Origin: Acidobacteriota bacterium
Lineage (GTDB): Bacteria > Acidobacteriota > Terriglobia > Terriglobales > Acidobacteriaceae
Assembly: GCA_013289685.1 (NCBI GenBank)
Contig: JABCZL010000002.1
Coordinates: forward strand, 434,001 to 498,000
DNA: 64,000 nucleotides
Direction: 5' to 3'
Both the position numbers and the translations under genes were made by a program. The first letter of the stretch is position 1; every line of letters starts with the position of its first letter. This document shows, piece after piece, positions 17,147 through 26,114 of the stretch. The notes under the pieces were generated by a model. The model searched no databases. It saw only the letters and a program-made list of their open reading frames with translations, and was not told the DNA's origin.

Positions 17147-17202
17147 CGCCTAAAGATGATCGCTTAAAGATGCCCGCCGAAAGATGACCGCCGAAGGATG
17201 AA
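17147..17202 (+). repeat. 14-bp tandem array (CGCCTAAAGATGAT x4)
   Basis: Four imperfect 14-base units follow the tsaC stop: CGCCTAAAGATGAT, CGCTTAAAGATGCC, CGCCGAAAGATGAC and CGCCGAAGGATGAA. A fifth degenerate unit runs into the start codon of the next gene. Each unit has a purine-rich stretch and an ATG. The unit length is not a multiple of three, so successive ATGs fall in different frames. Confidence 0.85.
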
Positions 17203-17212
17203 CGCGTAATTA

Positions 17213-17833
17213 ATGACCGATGCGACCGCCAACCAGCATCCGCAACCTCGCTGGTGGCTTCGTCTGTTGGTTCTGGCGGCAGTGGCGATCGTATCGTTCA
17301 TGGCGATCACCGCCTTTCGTGTCGTGCACACTGCTGCCCTCGAAGAAATCCATCCAGCGGATGCGATTGTCGTCTTCGGCGCAGCCGAGTATTCGGGGCG
17401 TCCGTCTCCGGTGCTGCGGGCGCGTCTCGATCATGCACTCGCCGTGTTCCACCGTGGCGTGGCGCCGGTCGTGATTACCACAGGTGGGGCCGCTGGCGAT
17501 CCCAGTTTCAGCGAAGGTGGAGTTGGACGCGATTATCTGATGCGCCACGGCGTCCCCGAACGCAGCCTGATCGCCGAGACACAAGGCCGCGATACGGCTG
17601 AATCCGCGATGCGCGTGGGAGTGATCATGCGCGCTAATGGCCTGCACAGTTGTGTTGCGGTCAGCGACGCCTACCACGTCTTCCGCATCCGCAAGCTTCT
17701 CGAGCACGAAGGCATTGCCCCCGTATATGTTGCCCCGCGCCCGGACTCGCGACCGCATAGCACGTGGCAGCGCTCGGTTGCGGTACTCCGCGAAGCGACG
17801 AGTTATCTGCTGTGGCGGGTGGGAATTCGATAA
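17213..17833 (+). CDS. DUF218 (SanA/YdcF/ElyC-like) membrane-anchored protein
   Basis: The product has 206 residues. One N-terminal transmembrane helix (about 15-37) precedes a DUF218 domain: ADAIVVFGAAEYSGRPSPVL, ITTGGAAGDPSFSEG, AETQGRDTAESA and VAVSDAYHVFR. Proteins of this family (SanA, ElyC, YdcF) are linked to envelope integrity and lipid-carrier metabolism, but their reaction is not settled. It is probably anchored in the inner membrane with the domain outside. The start lies at the end of a 14-bp tandem array shared with the tsaC 3' end, so the two genes may be co-transcribed. Confidence 0.85.
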   Translation: MTDATANQHPQPRWWLRLLVLAAVAIVSFMAITAFRVVHTAALEEIHPADAIVVFGAAEYSGRPSPVLRARLDHALAVFHRGVAPVVITTGGAAGDPSFSEGGVGRDYLMRHGVPERSLIAETQGRDTAESAMRVGVIMRANGLHSCVAVSDAYHVFRIRKLLEHEGIAPVYVAPRPDSRPHSTWQRSVAVLREATSYLLWRVGIR

Positions 17834-17846
17834 GAGAGAGCTCTGC

Positions 17847-18371
17847 CTACCACTTCTCGCGCTCTCGCAGCGCAGTGATGTGGGTCACGTGATGACGTCC
17901 ATGCCACGCATACAGGGCGAGCGTTTTTTCCAGAGTCATCGCGCCCAGCGCAGGATGGCGGAATGTGCGCTTCCATTCATCAGGCGTGAGCGACCGCAGC
18001 AGGCGCACCCAGCGGTCGTGCAGCGATTCCAGCAGCGTCAACGAAACTCCGATCGGAGTTGTTTTCGTGTCGGCGAGCTCGGCCCAACGATCTTCCGCAT
18101 AGGGCTTGATGGTCGGTTCGTCCTCGGTGAGCGCCAGTTTAAACCGTACATAGGAATTCAAGTGGCTGTCGGGCACATGATGCACGACCTGTCGCACCGT
18201 CCATCCGCCGGGTCGATACGGCGTGTCGAGTTGGGCGTCGGACAATCCGCTCACGGCTGCGCGCAGGTTGGCCGGTGTGTGGGCGATGGTGTCGAGCGAC
18301 GCCTCTTTCTGCGATTCAGAAAGTGGTCCGTCGAAGTGGAATTTTCCGATGGGATATCGCAGGTCGTTCAT
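17847..18371 (-). CDS. DinB/YfiT-family metal-dependent protein
   Basis: The product has 174 residues from the ATG at 18371, with GGAG five bases upstream; the frame is open further but not protein-like. The DinB four-helix fold is supported by GGWTVRQVVHHVPDSHLNSY and WHGRHHVTHI. These supply the His ligands (about His64/65, His157 and His161) expected of a divalent metal site. The wording is closest to YfiT/BstA, a putative bacillithiol S-transferase or metal-dependent hydrolase. Acidobacteria are thought to make bacillithiol, which makes thiol transfer plausible but unproven here. Confidence 0.82.
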   Translation of the reverse strand: MNDLRYPIGKFHFDGPLSESQKEASLDTIAHTPANLRAAVSGLSDAQLDTPYRPGGWTVRQVVHHVPDSHLNSYVRFKLALTEDEPTIKPYAEDRWAELADTKTTPIGVSLTLLESLHDRWVRLLRSLTPDEWKRTFRHPALGAMTLEKTLALYAWHGRHHVTHITALREREKW

Positions 18372-18619
18372 GGTATCTCCGTTTGGAGGTTCTGATTGGA
18401 GATGAACGAGGGGCGACAATCGCTTCAAGAAATCCCTTCCAATCCCGGTTCCTGCTCGTGAACCACGAAGCCGAGCACAAAGCCAAGAGCCGGAACCCCC
18501 GCAGTTAACTACAACAGCTAGTACGCATCCCCGGCCGACCCCATTCCCTCCGGCTTCGAATTTCGGTTCCTCATGCCCCTGACATGCCACTGGTTTGGTG
18601 CATCCAACCTGCTTTCTAG

Positions 18620-18648
18620 GCTAAACTCTCTGAGCGATTGAGTTTAGC
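18620..18648. promoter_or_regulatory. Perfect 9-bp inverted repeat upstream of ku
   Basis: GCTAAACTC (18620-18628) and GAGTTTAGC (18640-18648) are exact inverted copies with 11 bases between them, 58 bases before the ku start. In the rest of the 335-base gap between the divergent DinB and ku genes (18372-18706) I see nothing else definite. The repeat could be an operator for ku or a leader hairpin. Confidence 0.5.
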
Positions 18649-18706
18649 TACTCGGTCCCCGAATCCGCCCACGCGGGCTGTTTGGGAACTGCCAGCGAGG
18701 GGAACT

Positions 18707-19546
18707 ATGCCATCGTCGACTTGGTCTGGTCACCTAACCTTCGGACTCATCTCCATGCCTGTGCGCCTTTTTTCCGGCGCGCGCAGCAACGGCATTTCGT
18801 TCAACATGCTGCACCGTACTGACAAGTCGCGGCTCAAGCAGCAGTACGTCTGCCAGGCGGACGGCCAAGTTGTTGACCGCAACGACATCGTGAAGGGCTA
18901 CGAATTTCGCAAGGACGAATACATCATCATCGAGCCTGACGAGATCAAGAAGATCGAGCCGCAGACCGCGAAGACCATGGAGATCCTCGAATTCGTGAAG
19001 TCGGGCGACGTCGATCCGGTGTACTTCGAGTCGTCGTATTACATGATGCCCGAGGAAGCGGGCCGCCGTCCCTATGCCCTGCTGACCAAGGCGCTCGAAG
19101 AGAGCGAGTATGTCGCGATCGCCAAGATCACCATGCACAACCGCGAATACACTGTGTTCCTGCGTCCGCACGAAGGCGGAATCATGCTGCACACCATGTA
19201 CTACGCCGAGGAAGTGAAAAAAGTGGAAGGCTTCGGCGCGCCTGACGTGGAACTGAAGGAAGCTGAGGTGAAAGTGGCCCACCAGTTGATCGAGGCGCTG
19301 GCCGATGAATGGGATCCCGAGAAGTACAAAGACAATTTCCAGGAAAACTTGAAGCAGCTGATTGAGACCAAGCTCGAAGGCGGGGAAGTCGCCGCCGTAG
19401 AGAAGCCAAAGAAACTGGCCCCAGTTGTCGATCTGATGGCGGCCTTGAAGCAAAGCCTCGCTCAGATGGAAGGTAAGAAGAAGCCGGCAGCCACCATCAA
19501 GTCTGACGAACCGGTTGAAGCGGCGGCAAAATCGCGACGACGGTGA
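18707..19546 (+). CDS. ku: Ku protein, non-homologous end joining
   Basis: This 279-residue bacterial Ku starts at the ATG at 18707 (GAGGGGA upstream). The opening (STWSGHLTFGLISMPVRLF) and the core (ISFNMLHRTDKSRLKQQYVC, and HNREYTVFLRPHEGGIML) are characteristic. Ku forms a homodimer that threads onto broken DNA ends and recruits LigD. The C-terminal tail is Lys/Ala-rich (EKPKKL to KSRRR), as in extended Ku proteins where it helps DNA binding. No ligD gene is in the window. Confidence 0.95.
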   Translation: MPSSTWSGHLTFGLISMPVRLFSGARSNGISFNMLHRTDKSRLKQQYVCQADGQVVDRNDIVKGYEFRKDEYIIIEPDEIKKIEPQTAKTMEILEFVKSGDVDPVYFESSYYMMPEEAGRRPYALLTKALEESEYVAIAKITMHNREYTVFLRPHEGGIMLHTMYYAEEVKKVEGFGAPDVELKEAEVKVAHQLIEALADEWDPEKYKDNFQENLKQLIETKLEGGEVAAVEKPKKLAPVVDLMAALKQSLAQMEGKKKPAATIKSDEPVEAAAKSRRR

Positions 19547-19666
19547 CGAGCTGGGCTTTCGGCTTCCGCAAATCTCAAGTGCCTGCAGTGGCTTGCAGCA
19601 GCCCCACTGAATCGTCGCGGCAGGCATCCCGCATTGCTCCCGCCGCATCCCTGTGCTGAGTGCTAA

Positions 19667-19693
19667 GGCCGAAAGCCGGAAGCCGAAAGCCGG
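19667..19693. repeat. Short GCCGAAAGCCGG repeat cluster
   Basis: GGCCGAAAGCCGGAAGCCG and a further copy form a short, imperfect tandem of the same CGAAAGC unit that makes the 14-copy array at 58361-58458. It lies in the otherwise empty gap between ku and the lipoprotein gene. Confidence 0.6.
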
Positions 19694-19795
19694 ACTCCGC
19701 CGCCTAGCGCGTTGGGCGCACAATCGTTACAATAATCGCTTCTGTCTAAATCAGAACGTAATCATTCGAATCAGAACTTCTTCTTCGGGGTGCCG

Positions 19796-21682
19796 ATGAG
19801 TTTCCGACGTGTGGGCTGGGTTGCGGCGATCGCGCTAGCCGTTTTGTTCGACCTTTCCTGTGGCCAGGTGTATCGCCCGGTGGTAATTCCCATTAATGTC
19901 ATTCCGCCGAATACGGCGAACTTCCACGCCGTATTTGGCATTAGCGCCAACGTGCCGACGAACCCCGGCACTGCGCTCCAGATCGATGTCTCGGGAGACA
20001 CCGACATCGGCCAGGCCAACATGGGCATCAATCCCACCCATGCTGCCATTCTTCCCAACAATTCGCGGGTTTTCGTGGCGAACGCTGGAGCCAGCGTGTG
20101 CAGCGGCGGAACGGATGAGGTCACCGCATTCTTTCCCGCAAGCGACAGCTCAACTGCGACCGGGTTGGGCAACACGACAACTTTCAGCATGCCCAACGTG
20201 GGAACCACTCAGCCTTCCCCGATCACGATCAATGCGATTAGCGAAGCCGGTAATCTGGTCACGGTCGGCCTCAATGCTCCTCTAACCAATGCCACCGTGG
20301 GATCGCAGGTCGTGATCGCCAACGTGGTCATCCCGATGCCGCCGCCATTGCCGCCATCTTTCGCATACGACGGATGTTTCAAGATCGTTACCCTGAACGG
20401 TGCCACATTCCAATATGTGAATCCCAATTCGTCGCTGCCTGCACTTGCAGCTGGTGGGACGGCTACGGTTCCGACGTTTTGCCCATACCTTCCCTCTTAC
20501 GTGACGACCACCCAAACGAATGCCGTTTACGTCGCCAACTACGGAGCCGAAGGCGATCCCAATTGCAATCTGAGCAGCACGGACTCGATTGTGACCCTTA
20601 ATCCTGCGTCGAACTCGATCAGCAACATTGCGTACCTCTGCGCGTCCGCGTCAGCCTGCCCAACGGGATCAGCTCACCCGGTTGCGATGGTCGAGACACC
20701 CGATGCGCAGAATCTCTATGTGCTCAACCAGACCACCAATTCGGTGCTGGATCTGTCGCCAACAGACTTGTCGACGATCGCTACGATCCCGGTGGGAAAC
20801 CAACCCGCATGGGCGGTCTCACGCCTGGACGGGCGGCGGGTGTACGTAGTCACTCAAGGCGACGGAATGCTGTATACGATTAACACGGTCACGAACTCCG
20901 TGATTCCACAGTCTCCTCAGTCTGTGGGCGGCGTCGGGGCCAATTATGTGCTCTACGACAAGAGCCGGAACCGGCTCTACGTGACCAATCCCACCGCTGG
21001 AGCAGTGTACGTTTTCGATGCGACCACGGATCCGCCAACGCCCTTGGGCAGTTCAACCGGAGAAATCAGCATTCCCGCTCCGCAAATCGCCGCCCCACTC
21101 TCGACCGTCTGTCTCAGCTACACATGTTCGTACACTGCGCCGATGCCCGTGTCAGTGGCGGCTTTACCCGATGGCAGCCGGTTCTACGTCGCCAGCTATG
21201 TCACGGGGACGGCCACTTCGAGTTCGGGTTCAACGTGTCCGGACGCGAACGCAACCGCCCCCGCCGGTTGCATTATTCCGCAAGTCACGGTGTTCGACGC
21301 TGCGTCGTTGACCGTAAAGACGTCCATATTTCCGCTGCTGCCTCCGGTCACCACGACCAGCGGAACGACCACGACGACAACGAACCCATTTGCACTGGCG
21401 CCGGCCACGTTCTGCGCGCCGGTCGCCACTTACACAACGGCCTCTGCCCGTTTCCGCATGTCCGCGGTGGCTGCTCCTGATAGCAGCCGGGTGTATTCCA
21501 GCTTGTGCGACGGCGGTTTGGTGGCTATCGTCAACACGACGACCAGCACGATCGCTACAGGAGGCACCAACACACCCGATCAGTTGGTCACCGACCTACC
21601 GGCGCCGATCGGGTCCGGCCCCCCCCAATCGAACCAGCAACCGCCACTGCAGAATCCCGTATTTTTGTTGACTGGACAGTAG
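19796..21682 (+). CDS. Beta-propeller (YVTN/YncE-like) lipoprotein
   Basis: The product has about 628 residues. A signal sequence ends in a lipobox (FDLSC), so a lipid-anchored protein is likely. The body has repeated propeller-like blades: FVANAG, AVYVANYGAEGDPNC, NLYVLNQTTNSVLDLSP, RRVYVVTQGDGMLYTINTV, RLYVTNPTAGAVYVFD and RFYVASYVTG. Thr/Ser/Asn-rich insertions separate them. Such proteins are common in Acidobacteria; their ligands are mostly unknown. The start could also be a GTG six bases earlier. It converges on ispG. Confidence 0.75.
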   Translation: MSFRRVGWVAAIALAVLFDLSCGQVYRPVVIPINVIPPNTANFHAVFGISANVPTNPGTALQIDVSGDTDIGQANMGINPTHAAILPNNSRVFVANAGASVCSGGTDEVTAFFPASDSSTATGLGNTTTFSMPNVGTTQPSPITINAISEAGNLVTVGLNAPLTNATVGSQVVIANVVIPMPPPLPPSFAYDGCFKIVTLNGATFQYVNPNSSLPALAAGGTATVPTFCPYLPSYVTTTQTNAVYVANYGAEGDPNCNLSSTDSIVTLNPASNSISNIAYLCASASACPTGSAHPVAMVETPDAQNLYVLNQTTNSVLDLSPTDLSTIATIPVGNQPAWAVSRLDGRRVYVVTQGDGMLYTINTVTNSVIPQSPQSVGGVGANYVLYDKSRNRLYVTNPTAGAVYVFDATTDPPTPLGSSTGEISIPAPQIAAPLSTVCLSYTCSYTAPMPVSVAALPDGSRFYVASYVTGTATSSSGSTCPDANATAPAGCIIPQVTVFDAASLTVKTSIFPLLPPVTTTSGTTTTTTNPFALAPATFCAPVATYTTASARFRMSAVAAPDSSRVYSSLCDGGLVAIVNTTTSTIATGGTNTPDQLVTDLPAPIGSGPPQSNQQPPLQNPVFLLTGQ

Positions 21683-21746
21683 GCGGGAAAAGAACTAGGC
21701 GGGCGAGCTGGTAGACGATTGCAAGATGACCACCGAATGTTCCGCG

Positions 21747-23000
21747 CTAGACCTTGGCGGGAATTTCTTCCTTCACGGCTTCTCTGGCCGCGTAGTGCGA
21801 GTCGACATAGTCGTCGAGAATCTCGATAAACTCCGCGACAATGCGGTCGCCCTTGAGCGTGGTGAATAGCCGTCCGTCGACGTAAACCGGCGCCTTGGGC
21901 TCTTCGAACGTGCCGGGCAGGGAAATGCCAATGTTGGCGTGCTTCGATTCGCCGGGGCCGTTGACCACACAGCCCATGACCGCAAGCTTCATCTCTTCGA
22001 CGCCGATGTAGCGGCCCTTCCATCCCGGCATCTGCTCGCGCAGGTAAGTCTGAATCTGCTCGGCCATCTCCTGGAAGAATGTGCTGGTAGTGCGGCCGCA
22101 GCCGGGGCACGCCGTCACTTGAGGAGTGAAACTGCGAATGCCCATGGATTGCAGGATCTGCTGCGCCACGCGGACTTCTTCGGTGCGGTCGCCACCCGGC
22201 GCAGGCGTGAGCGAGACCCGAATCGTGTCGCCGATGCCTTCCTGCAGAACCACACCCATGGCCGCACTCGACGCAACCACGCCCTTCGCGCCCATGCCGG
22301 CTTCAGTGAGTCCAAGATGGAGGGGATAGGTGCAGCGCGCCGCCAGTGCGCGGTACACGTCAATCAAATCCTGAACCCCGCTGACTTTCGCGCTCAGAAT
22401 AATCTGATCGGGGCGCAGCCCGAATTGCTCGGCCAGTTGCGCCGAATTCAGCGCGCTCACCACCATGGCTTCCATGGTCACTTCGCGTGCGTCTTTCGGT
22501 TCGTCCAGCCGCGAGTTCTCGTCCATCATGCGGGTCAGCAGCACCTGGTCGAGCGAGCCCCAGTTCACGCCGATGCGCACCGGCTTCTGATACTTCACCG
22601 CGACTTCGATCATGGTGCGGAAATTGGAGTCGCCGGTCTTCCCAATGCTCGCGTTGCCAGGATTGATGCGGTACTTCGCCAGATCGCGCGCGCATTCGGG
22701 ATACTTGGTCAGCAAAACGTGGCCGTTGTAATGGAAGTCGCCGATGATGGGTACGCGGATACCCTGCTTGTCGAGCAGTTCGACGATGTGCGGAACGGCC
22801 GCGGCAGCCTCGTCGTTGTTCACGGTGACCCGTACCAGTTCCGACCCAGCGCGGGCCAGGGCCGCGACCTGCTGCACGGTGGAGGGAATATCTGCGGTGT
22901 CGGTGTTGGTCATGGACTGCACCACAATCGGTGCATCCGACCCTACGCGCACCCCGCCGACCAAGGTGGTAACAGTCTTTCTGCGTTGAATATCAGCCAT
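21747..23000 (-). CDS. ispG: 4-hydroxy-3-methylbut-2-enyl diphosphate synthase (IspG/GcpE)
   Basis: This 417-residue enzyme of the MEP pathway converts MEcPP to HMBPP with a [4Fe-4S] cluster. The TIM-barrel half carries [12 protein letters not shown] and LRVTVN-like strands. The C-terminal half carries the cluster ligands in ACPGCGRTT (Cys298 and Cys301) and [11 protein letters not shown] (Cys344, with Glu351). The length is that of the usual bacterial two-domain form. It is not in the dxr operon, which lies about 3 kb away. GGAA sits seven bases upstream of the ATG. Confidence 0.96.
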   Translation of the reverse strand: MADIQRRKTVTTLVGGVRVGSDAPIVVQSMTNTDTADIPSTVQQVAALARAGSELVRVTVNNDEAAAAVPHIVELLDKQGIRVPIIGDFHYNGHVLLTKYPECARDLAKYRINPGNASIGKTGDSNFRTMIEVAVKYQKPVRIGVNWGSLDQVLLTRMMDENSRLDEPKDAREVTMEAMVVSALNSAQLAEQFGLRPDQIILSAKVSGVQDLIDVYRALAARCTYPLHLGLTEAGMGAKGVVASSAAMGVVLQEGIGDTIRVSLTPAPGGDRTEEVRVAQQILQSMGIRSFTPQVTACPGCGRTTSTFFQEMAEQIQTYLREQMPGWKGRYIGVEEMKLAVMGCVVNGPGESKHANIGISLPGTFEEPKAPVYVDGRLFTTLKGDRIVAEFIEILDDYVDSHYAAREAVKEEIPAKV

Positions 23001-23049
23001 ATGGGAAGTTCCATTTTATCACGTGGAAAGTGGACTCCAGAGGCTCTTG

Positions 23050-23222
23050 GGTGACCCTTTTTGGGTGACGCTTTGGGTGGCCCTTTGGGTGGCGCAGCGC
23101 TTTCAGCGCTGCGACCCAGGTACCCGAGATAACTGGCTTCAGCCACTGAGGTACCTCGGCGGCTGAAGCCGGGTTCTTTCGCGGCACTCTATCGCAGCGC
23201 TTGAACCGCTGCGCCACCCAAA
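23050..23222. repeat. Compound palindromic repeat upstream of ispG
   Basis: It begins with short direct repeats (GGGTGACCCTTT, GGGTGACGCTTT, GGGTGGCCCTTT, GGGTGGCG) and goes on with nested hairpins: GCAGCGCTTTCAGCGCTGC, GGTACC...GGTACC and GGCTTCAGCC against GGCTGAAGCC. It ends in GCAGCGCTTGAACCGCTGC and GCCACCCAAA, which mirrors the start. The GGCTGAAGCC core recalls the elements near 31.6 kb and 58.2 kb. Confidence 0.7.
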
Positions 23223-23319
23223 ACCGGGCTCACCGCTTCTGCCAGATCTTGATTCCCGACCCCTGCGGATCGGTTAAGAATTTCCTGCTGGGTTACGGAT
23301 TTCGTAACAAGAAACGACT

Positions 23320-23345
23320 CGGGCGGGGCAGCGCCCGGCGTTTTT
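23320..23345 (+). terminator. Possible rho-independent terminator or attenuator
   Basis: CGGGCG and CGCCCG form a six-base stem around GGGGCAG-like sequence, followed by GCGTTTTT. No plus-strand gene ends just before it, so it could end a short leader RNA made upstream of the gene at 23586. In the rest of 23223-23585 I see no coding sequence. Confidence 0.4.
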
Positions 23346-23585
23346 CCCGAATTGGGATTCTCCCGTGAATCGCTGTGTCCCAAGCGCTTAACCGACCGAG
23401 TTTGCCCGTCCATCCTCCAGAAACGCGGAATTTGTAACGGATTGCCGGTTTTAGCGTCTGTCAAAGCCCCAGGCCTACAATTTCACTCAATTGGGAACGA
23501 CCGAACCTATCTGGGGCATTCACTCGCCGCTGTAACGCGGCACTCCGATTTCTCACCATACTTTGTCCGAATGGAGGTTTTTCCT

Positions 23586-24644
23586 ATGAATCACCGCATC
23601 AAAGCAACTCAAACCGGGAAGAAACCACTCGAAATCCACCGCCACAATCCGGTCGCGCCAGCATGGCCGAGTTTTCAGGGAAACTCTGAGTTCGTGGGAA
23701 CCAGTCCGAGCGGCCGGGTCACCGTGTTTGTTGACTCCGCGCTCGGCCAGCAAGGTCTGCAGAACGCTCAGGATCTGGTCAACGACGCCGATCGGGTCGT
23801 CACCGCCAACGACGGAATCTTCGGCACCACTGGGGGGCCGGTCAGCGTGATTGTGTTCGCCCTGGGCGGCGCCACCGACGGCACTGGCGGCGCCGACCAC
23901 ATGGGCTGCGATTACAGCACAGGAGCCGCGATCGAGGTCGACGCTTCCTTCGGCAACTCGGCGCGCGTCTCGGCCCTGTTTGAAGCCGAATTAAGCGAGT
24001 GCTCGATGAACGGAAACCTCTGCGGCTTTAGCACCGGAGAAGCCCTCTCGCGCTGGTGCGCCAGCGTGGTCGGCAACAACGCGCTGGCTGATTTCGCAAC
24101 CGCACCACAGTGGGTGCAGGATGGCGAGCCGAACTTCGTCGACCAGACCGACAACACCGACCAGAACGCCGACAGCACCGGATGTGGGATGGCATTTTTG
24201 TCGTGGCTGATTAGTCAGGGCTACGGTCTGGAGAAGATCGCTCCGGCGATGGTGAGCCTGGGCGACTCCGGAACATTGGCGCAACTCTATGCGAACCTGA
24301 CATCAGACTCGGCGTCCAATGCCTGGAGCAACTTTCAGAACGCAATCCAGAACCTGCCGAACGGCATCACCAGCGACGATCCTTTCGGCGGATTAGCCAA
24401 TCCATTGCAGATGGCGCATCTCGCTCCTCGCACGGCAGAGTTGGTGGGAAGGGTGTTTGCAGCCATTGTCTCTGATCTCACTGCGGGCCGGCAGCCGGAA
24501 CAAATCATGGCCAGCGTGCGGGCTGCCATGCTCCCCGTTTCCAACGCGAAGGCGCCCACGGTGTGTGCGCCCAAGTCGAAGCGGTTGCTTCCACCGCCCA
24601 AGAGCGTTAAGGGCGAACACCAGCGGACAACCAGGTCGGCATGA
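23586..24644 (+). CDS. Unknown protein with conserved-looking ELSE/GEALSRW block
   Basis: The product has 352 residues from the ATG at 23586 (GGAGG nine bases upstream). There is no signal peptide. The N-terminal part is hydrophilic; the core (VSVIVFALGG, GCDYSTGAAIEVDASFG, FEAELSECSMNG, STGEALSRWCA) and the following WVQDGEPNFVDQTDNTD look like one compact, acidic domain. The ELSE position could be a decayed HExxH-like helix, but I cannot show this. A final Lys/Pro-rich tail follows. Its stop codon lies inside a 14-bp tandem array. I do not recognise the function. Confidence 0.6.
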   Translation: MNHRIKATQTGKKPLEIHRHNPVAPAWPSFQGNSEFVGTSPSGRVTVFVDSALGQQGLQNAQDLVNDADRVVTANDGIFGTTGGPVSVIVFALGGATDGTGGADHMGCDYSTGAAIEVDASFGNSARVSALFEAELSECSMNGNLCGFSTGEALSRWCASVVGNNALADFATAPQWVQDGEPNFVDQTDNTDQNADSTGCGMAFLSWLISQGYGLEKIAPAMVSLGDSGTLAQLYANLTSDSASNAWSNFQNAIQNLPNGITSDDPFGGLANPLQMAHLAPRTAELVGRVFAAIVSDLTAGRQPEQIMASVRAAMLPVSNAKAPTVCAPKSKRLLPPPKSVKGEHQRTTRSA

Positions 24645-24682
24645 ACCAATCGGTATGAACCTGTCGGGATGAACCAGTCGGT
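24641..24682 (+). repeat. 14-bp tandem array (ATGAACCAATCGGT x3)
   Basis: Three 14-base units, ATGAACCAATCGGT, ATGAACCTGTCGGG and ATGAACCAGTCGGT, begin one base before the TGA stop of the unknown gene. They match each other at 11 or more positions. As in the array at 17147, each unit carries an ATG and the length is not a multiple of three. Confidence 0.85.
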
Positions 24683-24683
24683 A

Positions 24684-24730
24684 GAAAAAATAAGCCGGCA
24701 GCTGATTCAATCAGCCGCCGGCCTTTTTTT
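24684..24730. terminator. Bidirectional rho-independent terminator
   Basis: An A run, a stem of GCCGGC-AGCTGATT against AATCAGC-CGCCGGC, and a T7 run make a strong terminator usable on both strands. It lies between the convergent unknown gene and rseP. Confidence 0.9.
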
Positions 24731-24758
24731 CTTGCACGCCCGAAGAATCCAAAGCAGT

Positions 24759-26075
24759 CTATCCGCCAACTCCAGAAACCTTGATCAAGTCGTTGAAGAT
24801 GACCATGGCGGCAAACAGCACCAGGAAAACAAATGCCGCCTGATAGACCCGCTCTTTGATGTTCATGCTGATGTCGCGGCGCATGAGGCCCTCGATCAGC
24901 AGGAACAGGATTACTCCGCCGTCGAGGATGGGAATCGGCAGCAGGTTGAAGATGCCGAGATTCAGGCTGATGGCCGCAGTCAGGCCCATGAGCGGAGTCC
25001 AGCCCTTGCTGCGCGCCGCTTCGCCCGCGGCCTGGCCGATCCGAATGGGCCCTTCAATCGACTTAAGAGGCATCTTGTGCTGCACCAACTTCTTCACGAG
25101 TTTCAGGATGAGCAGCGCATTATTCCGGTTCTCTTGCAGGGACTTTTTCAAGGCAGCCGCAAAGGGCAGCGTCTTGACCCTCATCTGCATGGTCGAGATG
25201 CCGATGCGAAAGTGCTTTTCCGAAAGCACGGGCTGAATCGTAAATGTCTTCTCCTGTCCGTCCCGCAGCACGGTCAGGGTGATCGGCTTGTCCTTGGTGT
25301 TTTCCAGGCTCTCGACCATCGCGCCCAGTGCCGGGACCGACTTACCATCCAGCGAGAGGATCTTGTCTCCTTCTTTCAAGCCGGCCTTCGCCGCCGGCAT
25401 TTTCTCCTGCACATCGGTGATCGTGACCGTGGACTCCTTCGGTGACAAGCCCGCGTATCCAATCCCGTCGACTCCGTTCGCTTCCGGGACCACCGTTTTT
25501 TCCAGCGTCTGCCCGTTCCGTTCCACATCGATCACGAGCGGCTGACCCGGGCTCATCTCTTGCTCTTGTTCCACCTGTTCCCAGGTCGGATTCTGCACAT
25601 CGCCAATGCGGGTAATATGGTCGCCGATTTGTAATCCGGCCTTGGCCGCCGGAGTATCCGTCATCACCCACCCAATCACCGGCGCGTCGTCGAAAAACGC
25701 CGGGTACTCGTAATGCACCATGTAAACCGTGGTGAGCAGGAAGATCGCCAGCAAAATGTTCATCGTTGGCCCGGCGATCGCGATCAGAAACCGGTGCCAG
25801 CGCGAGTGATTCATGAACTCGCGCGGATCATCCGAGCGCTCGTCCATGGGATTCTCGCCGCTCATCTTGACGTAGCCGCCGAGCGGAATCGCGTTGATGC
25901 GATAGTCGGTCTCGCCCCGGCGGAAGCCCACCAGCCGCTTGCCGAAGCCGATGGCGAACTGCTCCACCCGCACGCCCAGCCACTTGGCCACGGCATAGTG
26001 GCCAAACTCGTGGATCAGGATCATGAAGCCAAGGACTGCAACCACCGCTACAAGGGAAGTCAGGAAATCAGACAT
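24759..26075 (-). CDS. rseP: Site-2 zinc metalloprotease RseP
   Basis: This 438-residue membrane protease has the zinc motif HEFGH (His22-His26) in its first helix and the matching NLLPIPILDGG near the C-terminus. Two PDZ domains lie between (about 120-200 and 210-290), as in E. coli RseP. It cuts membrane-embedded anti-sigma factors and signal-peptide remnants. It is the last gene of the uppS-cdsA-dxr-rseP run; this order is common in bacteria and links it to envelope synthesis. The gap to dxr is 39 bases. Confidence 0.95.
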   Translation of the reverse strand: MSDFLTSLVAVVAVLGFMILIHEFGHYAVAKWLGVRVEQFAIGFGKRLVGFRRGETDYRINAIPLGGYVKMSGENPMDERSDDPREFMNHSRWHRFLIAIAGPTMNILLAIFLLTTVYMVHYEYPAFFDDAPVIGWVMTDTPAAKAGLQIGDHITRIGDVQNPTWEQVEQEQEMSPGQPLVIDVERNGQTLEKTVVPEANGVDGIGYAGLSPKESTVTITDVQEKMPAAKAGLKEGDKILSLDGKSVPALGAMVESLENTKDKPITLTVLRDGQEKTFTIQPVLSEKHFRIGISTMQMRVKTLPFAAALKKSLQENRNNALLILKLVKKLVQHKMPLKSIEGPIRIGQAAGEAARSKGWTPLMGLTAAISLNLGIFNLLPIPILDGGVILFLLIEGLMRRDISMNIKERVYQAAFVFLVLFAAMVIFNDLIKVSGVGG

Positions 26076-26114
26076 AATCGAGGTACGTACTCTCCAGCTG
26101 GTTAGATTCCAAAA

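Noticed and set aside
21939..23054. A 371-codon plus-strand frame
   Set aside because: Antisense to ispG; His/Arg-rich product without known motifs.
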